From Chloroflexota bacterium (GTDB lineage: Bacteria; Chloroflexota; Anaerolineae; B4-G1; SLSP01): a stretch of 7,439 bases of DNA. The first letter of the stretch is position 1; every line of letters begins with the position of its first letter. The stretch is taken from positions 1 to 7,439 of the forward strand of contig JAAAOZ010000470.1 in NCBI GenBank assembly GCA_009908585.1, given 5' to 3'. Shown here piece by piece: positions 1-6,549 of this stretch. A model generated the notes under the pieces. The model had not been told where the DNA came from and ran no database searches. It saw nothing but the letters and a program-made list of their open reading frames with translations. The position numbers were made by a program, and so were the translations under genes.

Positions 1-735
1 GATCAGGTGGGGGTCTAACTTCGGCTCCTGAAGCTTCGTCGGCTCGTGGCGGCGGGGAAATTGTAAAATAAAGCCATTGCCCCAACTCAGCAGTTGGAAA
101 TATCGCAGGTAGCCCGTGGAGGGCACCATATAACCGTGGAGGTAGTCGCGTCGCCCTTTGAGGGTGTAGAGTTGCAGATAATCCTTGTCCTTGTTGCGAT
201 TGCGGCTCTGAAAGACCGCGACCTTGTCTAACTCGTCGCGCTCGCGGAATATATCCAGCGCTTCCTGCAGAGGGACGCGCTGGCGCAGGATCAGCTCGTC
301 CTCGTCGACGAGACGGCGCATCTCAGCGCAGAGCGATTGGATTTCCTGATCGGTGAAGGGCTCTCGGTTGCGCACCTCACAGAAATAGCCGCCGAACGTC
401 AAGGAGTGATCGACGTAGATTTCTACCTCGGGGAAGAGCCGCTTGGCCGCGACTAACATCAAAAAGATCATAGATCGGCGGTAGATGCGCCCGCCGTCCG
501 AGTGCGAAAGATCGATGGGCGCAACGTCGCAATCCCGCTCAATGGGGTGAGTCAATTCGCGAAGTTGACCGTCAACCAGCGCGGCAATCAATGGCGCCTC
601 ATGATCTGGAAAGGCGACCTCGAAGAATTTCTCCAACGTGGCGCCGACCGGCCCGGAAAAAACGCGCCCGTCCGAGAGCGTGATTTGGACGGACGTGCGC
701 GCTTTGGCCTGTTTAATTTTTGGATGTTGCTCCAT
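1..735 (-). CDS. TGS/tRNA-SAD nucleoside kinase (uridine kinase-like), C-terminal part off the window
   Basis: Reading the minus strand from an ATG at 735 gives 245 codons open to the left edge. Residues about 13-75 resemble a TGS domain (start TSVQITLSDGRVF). Residues about 81-175 resemble the second additional domain of threonyl/alanyl-tRNA synthetases, with GRIYRRSMIFLML at 82-94 and DHSLTFGGYFCEV at 109-121. The paired zinc-binding histidines of the synthetase domain are not apparent. This order is known from a family of nucleoside kinases of roughly 550 residues whose C-terminal half is a P-loop uridine kinase/phosphoribulokinase domain. That half, including the Walker A motif, lies beyond position 1, so the kinase assignment rests on the N-terminal architecture. 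An in-frame TAA lies 18 bases upstream of the ATG (stop, then five sense codons), so this is the only ATG start possible. The family would phosphorylate uridine/cytidine-type nucleosides in the cytoplasm; the substrate is unproven. It is separated from the glycan operon by 105 bases and may have its own promoter. Confidence 0.82.
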   Translation of the reverse strand, partial: MEQHPKIKQAKARTSVQITLSDGRVFSGPVGATLEKFFEVAFPDHEAPLIAALVDGQLRELTHPIERDCDVAPIDLSHSDGGRIYRRSMIFLMLVAAKRLFPEVEIYVDHSLTFGGYFCEVRNREPFTDQEIQSLCAEMRRLVDEDELILRQRVPLQEALDIFRERDELDKVAVFQSRNRNKDKDYLQLYTLKGRRDYLHGYMVPSTGYLRYFQLLSWGNGFILQFPRRHEPTKLQEPKLDPHLI

Positions 736-737
736 AA

Positions 738-747
738 GTATCGATAC
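738..747. repeat. 10-base perfect palindrome before the nucleoside kinase start
   Basis: GTATCGATAC is its own reverse complement. It sits between the Shine-Dalgarno-like AAAGGG and the ATG, immediately downstream of the proposed transcription start. It could be chance, a small operator, or a weak hairpin limiting ribosome access. Confidence 0.35.
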
Positions 748-752
748 CCTTT
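747..752 (-). promoter_or_regulatory. Ribosome binding site of the nucleoside kinase gene
   Basis: AAAGGG on the minus strand, 11 bases before the ATG at 735. The spacing is slightly long. A 10-base palindrome lies between it and the start codon, overlapping its last base. Confidence 0.5.
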
Positions 753-757
753 ACGTT

Positions 758-763
758 ATCATA
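758..763 (-). promoter_or_regulatory. Possible -10 element for the nucleoside kinase gene
   Basis: TATGAT on the minus strand matches the sigma70 -10 consensus at five of six positions. It would start transcription near 751, giving a leader of only about 16 bases. The matching -35 region (about 781-786, TTCGTG) is poor and overlaps an inverted repeat, so the promoter is weak, activator-dependent or not real. Confidence 0.3.
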
Positions 764-777
764 TATTGTTTGTAGTC

Positions 778-798
778 CGGCACGAAAATGAAGTGCCG
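778..798. repeat. Inverted repeat CGGCAC/GTGCCG with a 9-base spacer
   Basis: The arms at 778-783 and 793-798 are perfectly complementary (6 bp). The repeat lies 42 bases downstream of the transferase stop codon and over the would-be -35 region of the nucleoside kinase promoter. No T-run follows on the minus strand, so it does not look like an intrinsic terminator; an operator or mRNA-stabilising hairpin is possible. Confidence 0.35.
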
Positions 799-840
799 TT
801 GTGGATCCATAGAAATGTCACTATGCCGTTTGAATGGGGA

Positions 841-1857
841 TTACGGCGCCGGCGGAGGCCAAAAGGGAGGATGCTCTATGTGCCATAGGGCATATATCGC
901 CGCGATCAGCACCGCTAAGCCGATCAGATAACTTTCGAACACGGACGCCTGGGTAATGAACAGCGCCACCATCCCTAAGATAAAGCTGACGATGTACAGA
1001 ATTAGGACCGCCTCGCGTCGATTCAGGCCTGGGTGGGTCAATCGATGGGAGGTGTGATCCTTCCCCGGCGTGGTGAGGGGATTGAGTCCCCGGCGTAGGC
1101 GCGAGATCGTGACGAGCGTCGTATCGAAGATCGGCACGCCCAACACCAGCACTGGAATCATCCAGGTGACGAAATCGACATTTTGTGGGAAGCGCAATTT
1201 GATGCCAATCGCGCCCAACATGAACCCCAGAAAGAGGCTGCCCGAATCACCCATAAAGATCGTCGCGGGATTCCAGTTGTAGATCAGGAACCCGATGCAC
1301 GCCGCCATCACGGCGACCGAAAGGGCGCCAACGAGGTATTGCCCGCTGAATGAGCACATCAGTGCGAAGTGCCCCGCTGCAATTGCCGCGATGCCGCCGG
1401 ATAGCCCATCCATGTTATCCAGCAGATTCATGGCGTTGGTGATGCCCACCATCCAGATGGTCGTCACCGCGATGTTCATTGCCTGTGTGGGGAAAGTTCC
1501 GACCTGGACGCCGGTTATGATCAACAGTCCGACCGCCAGAAATTGCCCCAGCAATTTCACGCCGGCGCCCAGTGTAAAGCGGTCGTCCATCAGGCCTAAG
1601 AATGAGACTAACGTCGCCCCCACCAGGATACTGGAGAGCTGATCTAACTTGTAACGACCACCTAACAGAAGCGTCGCGATGAGCGTGCTCAAGAAAATTG
1701 CGACGCCGCCCAGTCGCGGCGTTGCAATTTTATGGACCTTTCGCGTAGGATCGGGTTGATCTACGGCGTTCATACGCAGGCCTAGTGCGCGCGAGAGCGG
1801 CGTCCCGATGACGGCCATCAAGAGGACGCCGGCAAAGACCACAAGATACACGCTCAT
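841..1857 (-). CDS. Polyprenyl-phosphate sugar-1-phosphate transferase (WecA/TagO/MraY family)
   Basis: This 338-residue, very hydrophobic protein would transfer a sugar-1-phosphate, typically N-acetylhexosamine-1-phosphate, from a UDP-sugar to undecaprenyl phosphate at the inner face of the membrane, starting a lipid-linked glycan. Family motifs appear in order: RKVHKIATPRLGG at 39-51, the acidic DD pair at 91-92 (GLMDDRF), NAMNLLDNMDGL at 141-152 carrying catalytic-type aspartates, NWNPATIFMGDSGS at 194-207, GVPIFDT at 240-246, and the cytoplasmic GKDHTSHRL at 265-273 with the HxxHR signature. The length is normal for WecA/TagO and the HxxHR loop favours these over MraY; the exact sugar cannot be read. 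The C-terminus ends in a short proline-rich tail (PPFWPPPAP). The ATG at 1857 is fixed by a perfect Shine-Dalgarno six bases upstream. It is the last gene of the three-gene glycan operon, 21 bases after the ligase stop. Confidence 0.93.
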   Translation of the reverse strand: MSVYLVVFAGVLLMAVIGTPLSRALGLRMNAVDQPDPTRKVHKIATPRLGGVAIFLSTLIATLLLGGRYKLDQLSSILVGATLVSFLGLMDDRFTLGAGVKLLGQFLAVGLLIITGVQVGTFPTQAMNIAVTTIWMVGITNAMNLLDNMDGLSGGIAAIAAGHFALMCSFSGQYLVGALSVAVMAACIGFLIYNWNPATIFMGDSGSLFLGFMLGAIGIKLRFPQNVDFVTWMIPVLVLGVPIFDTTLVTISRLRRGLNPLTTPGKDHTSHRLTHPGLNRREAVLILYIVSFILGMVALFITQASVFESYLIGLAVLIAAIYALWHIEHPPFWPPPAP

Positions 1858-1863
1858 CTTTGA

Positions 1864-1869
1864 CCTCCT
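1864..1869 (-). promoter_or_regulatory. Strong ribosome binding site of the sugar-phosphate transferase
   Basis: AGGAGG on the minus strand (AGGAGGT if 1863 is included), six bases before the ATG at 1857 and inside the 21-base gap after the ligase stop codon. It supports both the start choice and coupling to the upstream gene. Confidence 0.85.
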
Positions 1870-1878
1870 GCCCTTCTG

Positions 1879-4800
1879 CTACGAACCTGTGTCGGAGCCT
1901 GATTCTGGCGTTGATTCCTCCGGCGCTTCCGGCCCGACCGGGGTTTGTAACGACTCGATCAACTGTTGGATCTGAGCCTGTTGATTCTCCGGCGCGAGAT
2001 CGAGCGCCTGTTGCGCCGTCTGCAACGCTTCCGCGCCGCGCCCCTGATTAGCGTAGGAGATCGCCAAGACGCGATACATCTCCCAGGCATAGCGGTTACT
2101 GCCGCACTCCGCGATGGCGTCCTCCAACGTCTCGGTTGCCTCATCCCATGCTTGCTTCTGGGCGTAGAGGGTGCCCAGCACGCGCCGGATCGTGCACCTT
2201 TCTTTGCGTGCGGAGAACTTCAGTGCTTTTTCGTAGGCCTCGATGGCTTTGTCCGTTTTGCCATTCGAGGAACTCATATCGCCCAACAGCATCCACGTGG
2301 TGCCAAACTCAGGATCGATTTCCAAGGATTTCGAGATCGTCTCTTGGAATTTTTCCATGTTGTTCAGATCCATGGCGTACAACTGCGCCTTCTCATTCCA
2401 GATGATGGCGTTGTTCGGGCTGAGGGTCAGGGCGATGTTGTAATTCTCCAGCGACTTGTCAAGCTTTTCGGCTCGTTGCTGCTCTAACTCCGCCCGCTGC
2501 TCCTCACTCAATTCCTCGTTGCCTATCTCCGACGCGAGGCGGGCCGCCCAGGATTTGTAGAAGCGCGCCAGGTTGGCGCTGTGATCCGTGTTCAACGGGT
2601 TGATTTCGCGCGCTTCTAGGAGAATCTCCTCCGTCTGGCGGAAGGTCTCCTGCCGTTGGGCCAACGTTACATCATTGCCCAGGCCCTGCGCCAATTCTAA
2701 GTAAGCCTTCCCCAAGAAGAGGTAGTAGTAGTCCTCGTGAGGGACATATTCGATGCTGCGCTCATAATGCAAGATGCCAATCTGTTTTTCGTTGACGCTG
2801 TTCTGATTGGCGAAGGAGCCGCCCTGCTTGTAGATGATGTCCGCGCGGATGAGGTCGTAGTTTGTCTCGCGGATGACGAAGATGCTGCTCAGTAGCAGGA
2901 CGATGAGCACGAATGGCGTCCACAGCTCGCCCCACTCGCGGGGCAAGCGTTTCTCCCCAAGTAGAATTAGTCCCGTGATCCCCAGCATAAAGTAAATCAA
3001 GCCGTAATATTGCCCCAACATCGAGGCTAAGGTCTCGGCGACACCGACGACCCCTTCGACCGTCGTCACCTGGATTCGGGTCAGGTTGGCTTGATAGCCG
3101 GCGATCATGCTGCCAAAGATCAAGAGGCCAACGAGCGAGATGCCCGCGTAGATCATCCCGGCAACGGCTAAGCGCTTTGTTCGGTTCTGACTGAACACGC
3201 CCTCGCGGTCGTATTCGCCGATACCCACCAGGCCAAACAGCGCCCAGGTGAAGACGAAGATCACCAGCGCGCCGTAGGACGTGGTCTCTTGGGGATGATA
3301 TTTCTTGGTCAGTGAGTTGACGAAGATCTCGCTAGAATTACTGAGCCGATTGGGATTATTGATGAAATCAAAGGCCAGGGTGCCCAGCAAGAAGACGGCG
3401 GTCAACGAGAGCGCCAGCACGCCGGAGATCCACGGCGAAAGGATGCGTTGGGTGGAGCGGCGGGGGCGCTTGCCGCGTCGGCGGCGGGAGGAGCGGGATC
3501 TCTTCGAGCGCTTCTTTTTCTTGTCCTTCTCTTTCTCTTCTTCGGTCTGCGTGAAAATTCGTCCGGCTGCGGGCAGACTTGGCACCCACTCGTATCCCAA
3601 GACGACTAACATCCCCGCGAAGGCCCAGAAGGTCGTGCGCGTCGCTGCGATGGCGATCCCGAAGTTGATCTCGATGTAGTGGGCCATCACCGCCGAGACA
3701 ATCGCGATCAGCATAATGCTGTGGGGGTGCGGGCGATAGCTTTCAAGGTCTTCTTTAGAGCTGTGCTCCTTGAACAGCCAGGTGAAGGCGTTGATGGTGA
3801 GATAGACCATCGTGCCGACGAGAATGCCCAGGGGAATCGCCACCACGAAGAGATAGGCGCCGTCCATCTGAAGGCCGATGAAGAAAAAGAGCAAGGAGAA
3901 TGCTGCATCTAAGCCCAGGAGCAACCAGAGCTGTCGTTGGGTCTTCATCAGGCCCAGCCAGCGCAATCCCCAGTAGAAAAAGCCGAGGAAGGTGAAGAGA
4001 TAGACGCCTAATCCCAACACGCCGGTAATGACAATCGAATCTAATGTCTCATTGTGGGAGCGATCCGGCGAGGCCGTGCGCGACTCAAAGTGTCCCAAGA
4101 GCGGCGGATAGAATGAGTTGTACGCCACGTACATCGCTTCCGGCCCGTAGCCGACCAACGGACGGATCGCGTTGAATTTATCGCCGCTGCCGTCGGGGAA
4201 TTCAATCGGCTCGTGCGGTGAGGCGAGATCTAACGCGCCTTGCCAAATCAGCGCGCGGACCTGGCCGGTGCCTTCTTCTAGCTCGGTGATGCGGGCTAAA
4301 CGATTAACTGACTTGATTTCGACCGCCGCGTCGTGGAGTGGCCCCGGCACGTTGATGCTCAAGATCAACAGGATGGCTGCTAACCCGACCGTGCCCCAAC
4401 TGATCCACAGCCATCGCCAGCCGATGCGCTCGACGATGAAGTAGAGCCACATCCCGCCGAAACTCAACGCGGCCAGCAACCCGCCGATGTATAGGCCAAC
4501 GTTGCCCTGGATGGCTAAGATCGATAAGCCTAACAACGCGCCGGAGAGCGCTAACGTGCCCACGCCGACGCCTAAGCCTTTCAGCATATCCTTGAAAGGT
4601 GAGGCTTTTGTGATGACTTCATCCTCCGGTTCGGCCTGACGTTGGAGGATCAAGAATCCCAAGTAGGGGAAGAGGAATCCGCCGGCCAGCAAGCCCAACC
4701 AAGGCCCACGGCTGCGCGCATACCAGATGGTGAGCAACTGCACGGCCAGCAGGAAGATGTAGGCCGATGTGCGGAAAATGTCGGTGAGGCGCGATTCTTC

Positions 4801-5430
4801 GCGGGAGAGGATGTCGTTAAAGCTCTGGATGATCCGCGCCCCGGTCAGCGGCACGATCATAATCAGGTAAGCGGCGACGAAAATTGCGTTGCCCATGTTC
4901 GAGGCGACGCGCCGCTGGACGTCGCCGGCCCAAGGCAGCGGATCTAAGCCGTTGTGCTGGATGATGCCATAGAGCGAGACCGGGAGGCTGTTGAGGATGA
5001 GGACGGTCATCAGGCGGCTCAACTGCTCGCGGGTTCGGAGGCTGGTGAGGAGGGTGAAGAAGATCACCAAATATCCGAAGAGGGTATAGGTCCCCTGGAG
5101 CCGCTGGTACGATCCGATGAAGCTGGTGTAGGGCACCAGCGAGAAGATCGAACTGATCAGGTAGATGCCCATCGTGAGCAGCGCGGGCAGCACCATCGGC
5201 GTCTGCCACGAGAACTTCAGGGGCTTCTTGCCGTGCATCCACTCCTCTAAGAAGCGAACGAGCCATAAAATGGCCATGACCAGCGCCAATGCCCGTAGGG
5301 ACGTCAGCTTGTCCGGCTCAAAGACGCGGCTCGAATAGACGTTGAAGAAGACCGGCGTAATCGTCACGCCCAGAAGCCAACCGGCCTCCAAGGCGCGATC
5401 ACAAAATGCACTAAGTCGAGATGAGTTCAT
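1879..5430 (-). CDS. O-antigen ligase/polymerase-like membrane protein with C-terminal TPR domain
   Basis: The protein has 1183 residues. I count about 21 hydrophobic helices: 11 before residue 361, five at about 466-614, five at about 663-853. A large loop at 362-465 contains RPLVGYGPEAMY (423-434) and RSHNETLD (457-464), matching the conserved HN..L motif of WaaL/Wzy_C-type ligases (His459). YARSRGPWLG (237-246) resembles their conserved S-R-G motif. Charged loops follow the positive-inside rule with the N-terminus inside, which puts the His459 loop and the TPR tail outside. Residues 629-662 are an extremely charged, Lys/Arg-rich insert predicted cytoplasmic. Residues about 881-1150 hold five or six TPR-like repeats (for example DKAIEAYEKAL at 1060-1070), followed by an acidic tail. 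Canonical ligases are about 400 residues with about 12 helices, so this one is much enlarged. The likely role is transfer or polymerisation of lipid-linked glycan; the acceptor is unknown. I chose the ATG at 5430 over an in-frame TTG at 5445 because GAGGAG lies seven bases before the ATG. The start overlaps the epimerase by 20 bases. Confidence 0.88.
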   Translation of the reverse strand: MNSSRLSAFCDRALEAGWLLGVTITPVFFNVYSSRVFEPDKLTSLRALALVMAILWLVRFLEEWMHGKKPLKFSWQTPMVLPALLTMGIYLISSIFSLVPYTSFIGSYQRLQGTYTLFGYLVIFFTLLTSLRTREQLSRLMTVLILNSLPVSLYGIIQHNGLDPLPWAGDVQRRVASNMGNAIFVAAYLIMIVPLTGARIIQSFNDILSREESRLTDIFRTSAYIFLLAVQLLTIWYARSRGPWLGLLAGGFLFPYLGFLILQRQAEPEDEVITKASPFKDMLKGLGVGVGTLALSGALLGLSILAIQGNVGLYIGGLLAALSFGGMWLYFIVERIGWRWLWISWGTVGLAAILLILSINVPGPLHDAAVEIKSVNRLARITELEEGTGQVRALIWQGALDLASPHEPIEFPDGSGDKFNAIRPLVGYGPEAMYVAYNSFYPPLLGHFESRTASPDRSHNETLDSIVITGVLGLGVYLFTFLGFFYWGLRWLGLMKTQRQLWLLLGLDAAFSLLFFFIGLQMDGAYLFVVAIPLGILVGTMVYLTINAFTWLFKEHSSKEDLESYRPHPHSIMLIAIVSAVMAHYIEINFGIAIAATRTTFWAFAGMLVVLGYEWVPSLPAAGRIFTQTEEEKEKDKKKKRSKRSRSSRRRRGKRPRRSTQRILSPWISGVLALSLTAVFLLGTLAFDFINNPNRLSNSSEIFVNSLTKKYHPQETTSYGALVIFVFTWALFGLVGIGEYDREGVFSQNRTKRLAVAGMIYAGISLVGLLIFGSMIAGYQANLTRIQVTTVEGVVGVAETLASMLGQYYGLIYFMLGITGLILLGEKRLPREWGELWTPFVLIVLLLSSIFVIRETNYDLIRADIIYKQGGSFANQNSVNEKQIGILHYERSIEYVPHEDYYYLFLGKAYLELAQGLGNDVTLAQRQETFRQTEEILLEAREINPLNTDHSANLARFYKSWAARLASEIGNEELSEEQRAELEQQRAEKLDKSLENYNIALTLSPNNAIIWNEKAQLYAMDLNNMEKFQETISKSLEIDPEFGTTWMLLGDMSSSNGKTDKAIEAYEKALKFSARKERCTIRRVLGTLYAQKQAWDEATETLEDAIAECGSNRYAWEMYRVLAISYANQGRGAEALQTAQQALDLAPENQQAQIQQLIESLQTPVGPEAPEESTPESGSDTGS
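1981..2790 (-). other. Segment encoding the C-terminal TPR domain of the ligase (residues about 881-1150)
   Basis: The helical repeats show the TPR pattern of W/L/G/Y and A..P residues: NYNIALTLSPNNAIIW at 996-1011, SKSLEIDPEFGTTWMLLGD at 1033-1051, KAIEAYEKAL at 1061-1070, VLGTLYAQKQAWDEA at 1084-1098, and VLAISYANQGRGAEAL at 1121-1136. Two more diverged repeats precede them at about 881-915 and 930-962, separated by a charged linker at 970-992. TPRs bind proteins; here they could recruit an acceptor or another glycan enzyme outside the membrane. Confidence 0.8.
3445..3546 (-). other. Segment encoding the polybasic insert of the ligase (residues 629-662)
   Basis: This stretch encodes a run of glutamates and lysines followed by clustered arginines and serines, with no hydrophobic residue until its end. 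On the coding strand it is purine-rich at first (GAA/AAG codons), then switches to CGC/CGA arginine codons. It lies between two blocks of five membrane helices and, by the positive-inside rule, faces the cytoplasm. The reading frame continues cleanly through it, so it is part of the protein and not a frameshift. Confidence 0.8.
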
Positions 5431-6406
5431 CTTGATGCTCCTCAAACCATGCTATCGTTTTCTGTAAACCAACATCTAACGGAATCTTCGCTCGAAATTC
5501 CAATATCTCCACCGCGCGCGAATGGTCCGGCAGACGTCGCCGGGTCTCCTCGAAATCGGAGCCATACGCCTGCGCGTAGGGCACGCGGATCACATCGACG
5601 TCGGCGCCAACGATGGCGCGAATCTGATGCGCCAGCGCCTCGATGGAGGTCTCGTGCGCGTTCCCGATGTTGAACGCCAATCCTTCCCCCTCCGGCGTTG
5701 ACATCGCGGCCATCGTGCCGCGCACGGTGTCTTGGACGAAGGTAAATGAGCGAGTCTGTTGCCCGTCCCCGTAGACGGTGAGGTCTTGGCCGGTGAGCGC
5801 CTGGGTGATGAAGCGCGCGACGACGCTGCCGTAGCCGCGCGGATCGAGGCGGGGGCCGTAGGCGTTGAAGTAGCGCACGGCCACGGTCTTCAGCCCGCGT
5901 TGGCGATGATAGGCGAAGGCGAAGTGCTCGTCCAGCGCTTTGGAGAGCGCGTAGGACCAGCGCGGTATGGAGGTCGGGCCGAAGACGGAATTGTCGGTCT
6001 CGCGGAAGGGCACCTGGTTCGATTTCCCGTAGACCTCGGAGCTGGAGGCGATCAGCACCTTGCGATGATGGCGCAGCGCAGCTTCTAGAACAATCTCTGT
6101 GCCCTTAATGTTGACCAGCATCCCTTCTAATGGATCATCCACCACATACTTCACGCCGACCACGGCGGCCAGGTGATAGATGCTGTCCGCTTCGGCGGTC
6201 AGGCGATCCACAAGTTTTACATCCAAAATCGATCCGCACATAAAACGGAAGCGCGGATGTTGCATCCAATGCGCGATATTTTTGAGCTTCCCCGTGGTGA
6301 GGTTGTCTAAAACCGTCACGGTGTGCCCTTGTTCTAACAGCGCATCCACCAAATGAGAGCCGATAAATCCAGCGCCGCCTGTGACAAGAAAGTGTTTTGG
6401 TTCCAT
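5411..6406 (-). CDS. NAD-dependent nucleotide-sugar epimerase/dehydratase (extended SDR)
   Basis: This 331-residue cytoplasmic enzyme has a complete extended-SDR layout. The N-terminal Rossmann motif is TGGAGFIGSH at 9-18, the end of the second strand is LDNLTTG at 33-39 (Asp34 suits NAD binding), HLAA is at 78-81, SSSEVYG at 121-127 supplies the catalytic serine/threonine position, and YALSK at 152-156 gives the catalytic Tyr152 and Lys156. RYFNAYGPR, then GDGQQTRSFTFVQD and the late RRRLPDHSRAVEIL are typical of the UDP-glucose 4-epimerase, UDP-glucuronate decarboxylase and dTDP-glucose dehydratase group. I cannot choose the substrate with certainty; the family and neighbours say only that it supplies an activated sugar for the glycan made by this operon. 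It is the first gene of the operon: a promoter-like sequence lies about 60-90 bases upstream, and its 3' end overlaps the ligase start by 20 bases. The ATG at 6406 has AAGG seven bases upstream. Confidence 0.93.
   Translation of the reverse strand: MEPKHFLVTGGAGFIGSHLVDALLEQGHTVTVLDNLTTGKLKNIAHWMQHPRFRFMCGSILDVKLVDRLTAEADSIYHLAAVVGVKYVVDDPLEGMLVNIKGTEIVLEAALRHHRKVLIASSSEVYGKSNQVPFRETDNSVFGPTSIPRWSYALSKALDEHFAFAYHRQRGLKTVAVRYFNAYGPRLDPRGYGSVVARFITQALTGQDLTVYGDGQQTRSFTFVQDTVRGTMAAMSTPEGEGLAFNIGNAHETSIEALAHQIRAIVGADVDVIRVPYAQAYGSDFEETRRRLPDHSRAVEILEFRAKIPLDVGLQKTIAWFEEHQDELIST
5438..5443 (-). promoter_or_regulatory. Ribosome binding site that fixes the ligase start
   Basis: GAGGAG on the minus strand, seven bases before the ATG at 5430 and inside the last codons of the epimerase gene. 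The alternative TTG start at 5445 overlaps this site and has no such site at the right distance, so the ATG is preferred. Confidence 0.75.
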
Positions 6407-6413
6407 CCCCCAA

Positions 6414-6417
6414 CCTT
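6414..6417 (-). promoter_or_regulatory. Ribosome binding site of the epimerase gene
   Basis: AAGG on the minus strand, seven bases before the ATG at 6406. A G-run (GGGGG) fills the spacer right up to the ATG and could also pair weakly. Confidence 0.5.
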
Positions 6418-6420
6418 AAG

Positions 6421-6434
6421 AGACTAAAGACTAA
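6421..6434. repeat. Two tandem copies of a 7-base unit in the operon leader
   Basis: AGACTAA occurs twice in a row on the plus strand (TTAGTCT twice on the transcribed sense), between the predicted transcription start and the epimerase ribosome binding site. It is short and may be chance. Confidence 0.4.
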
Positions 6435-6451
6435 ATGACGACCCAACTATA

Positions 6452-6463
6452 CGACCGACCGAC
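6452..6463. repeat. Three tandem copies of CGAC near the predicted transcription start
   Basis: CGAC is repeated three times on the plus strand (GTCG on the minus strand), just downstream of the -10 element and spanning the predicted start of transcription. It is a short tetranucleotide repeat in noncoding DNA. Confidence 0.4.
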
Positions 6464-6467
6464 GCTC

Positions 6468-6495
6468 ATCATACACCACTCAAGCTAAAAGGCAA
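6468..6495 (-). promoter_or_regulatory. Putative sigma70-type promoter of the glycan operon
   Basis: On the minus strand, TTGCCT (6490-6495, four of six -35 matches) and TATGAT (6468-6473, five of six -10 matches) are 16 bases apart. Predicted transcription starts near 6461, giving a leader of about 55 bases before the epimerase ATG. A second -10-like TATAGT lies closer to the gene but has no matching -35. The 143-base gap holds no credible coding sequence, and it is the only sizeable gap upstream of the three-gene operon. Confidence 0.5.
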
Positions 6496-6549
6496 GGGAA
6501 ACCCCGACAGTTTGCGAGAATAATTGCAATAATATGTGAGGGATGTCTC

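Noticed and set aside
778..798. Intrinsic terminator after the transferase gene
   Set aside because: The stem is only 6 bp with a 9-base loop and no T-run follows on the minus strand.
502..888. Plus-strand open frame of 128 codons across the kinase start and the gap
   Set aside because: It runs antisense to the N-terminus of the nucleoside kinase and the end of the transferase, has no recognisable domain, and the minus-strand reading matches a known architecture.
1966..2487. Plus-strand open frame of 173 codons opposite the TPR region
   Set aside because: It lies entirely within the ligase gene on the other strand and shows no family motif.
3445..3546. Frameshift or low-complexity artefact in the ligase
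   Set aside because: The reading frame is continuous and membrane helices resume directly after the insert in the same frame.
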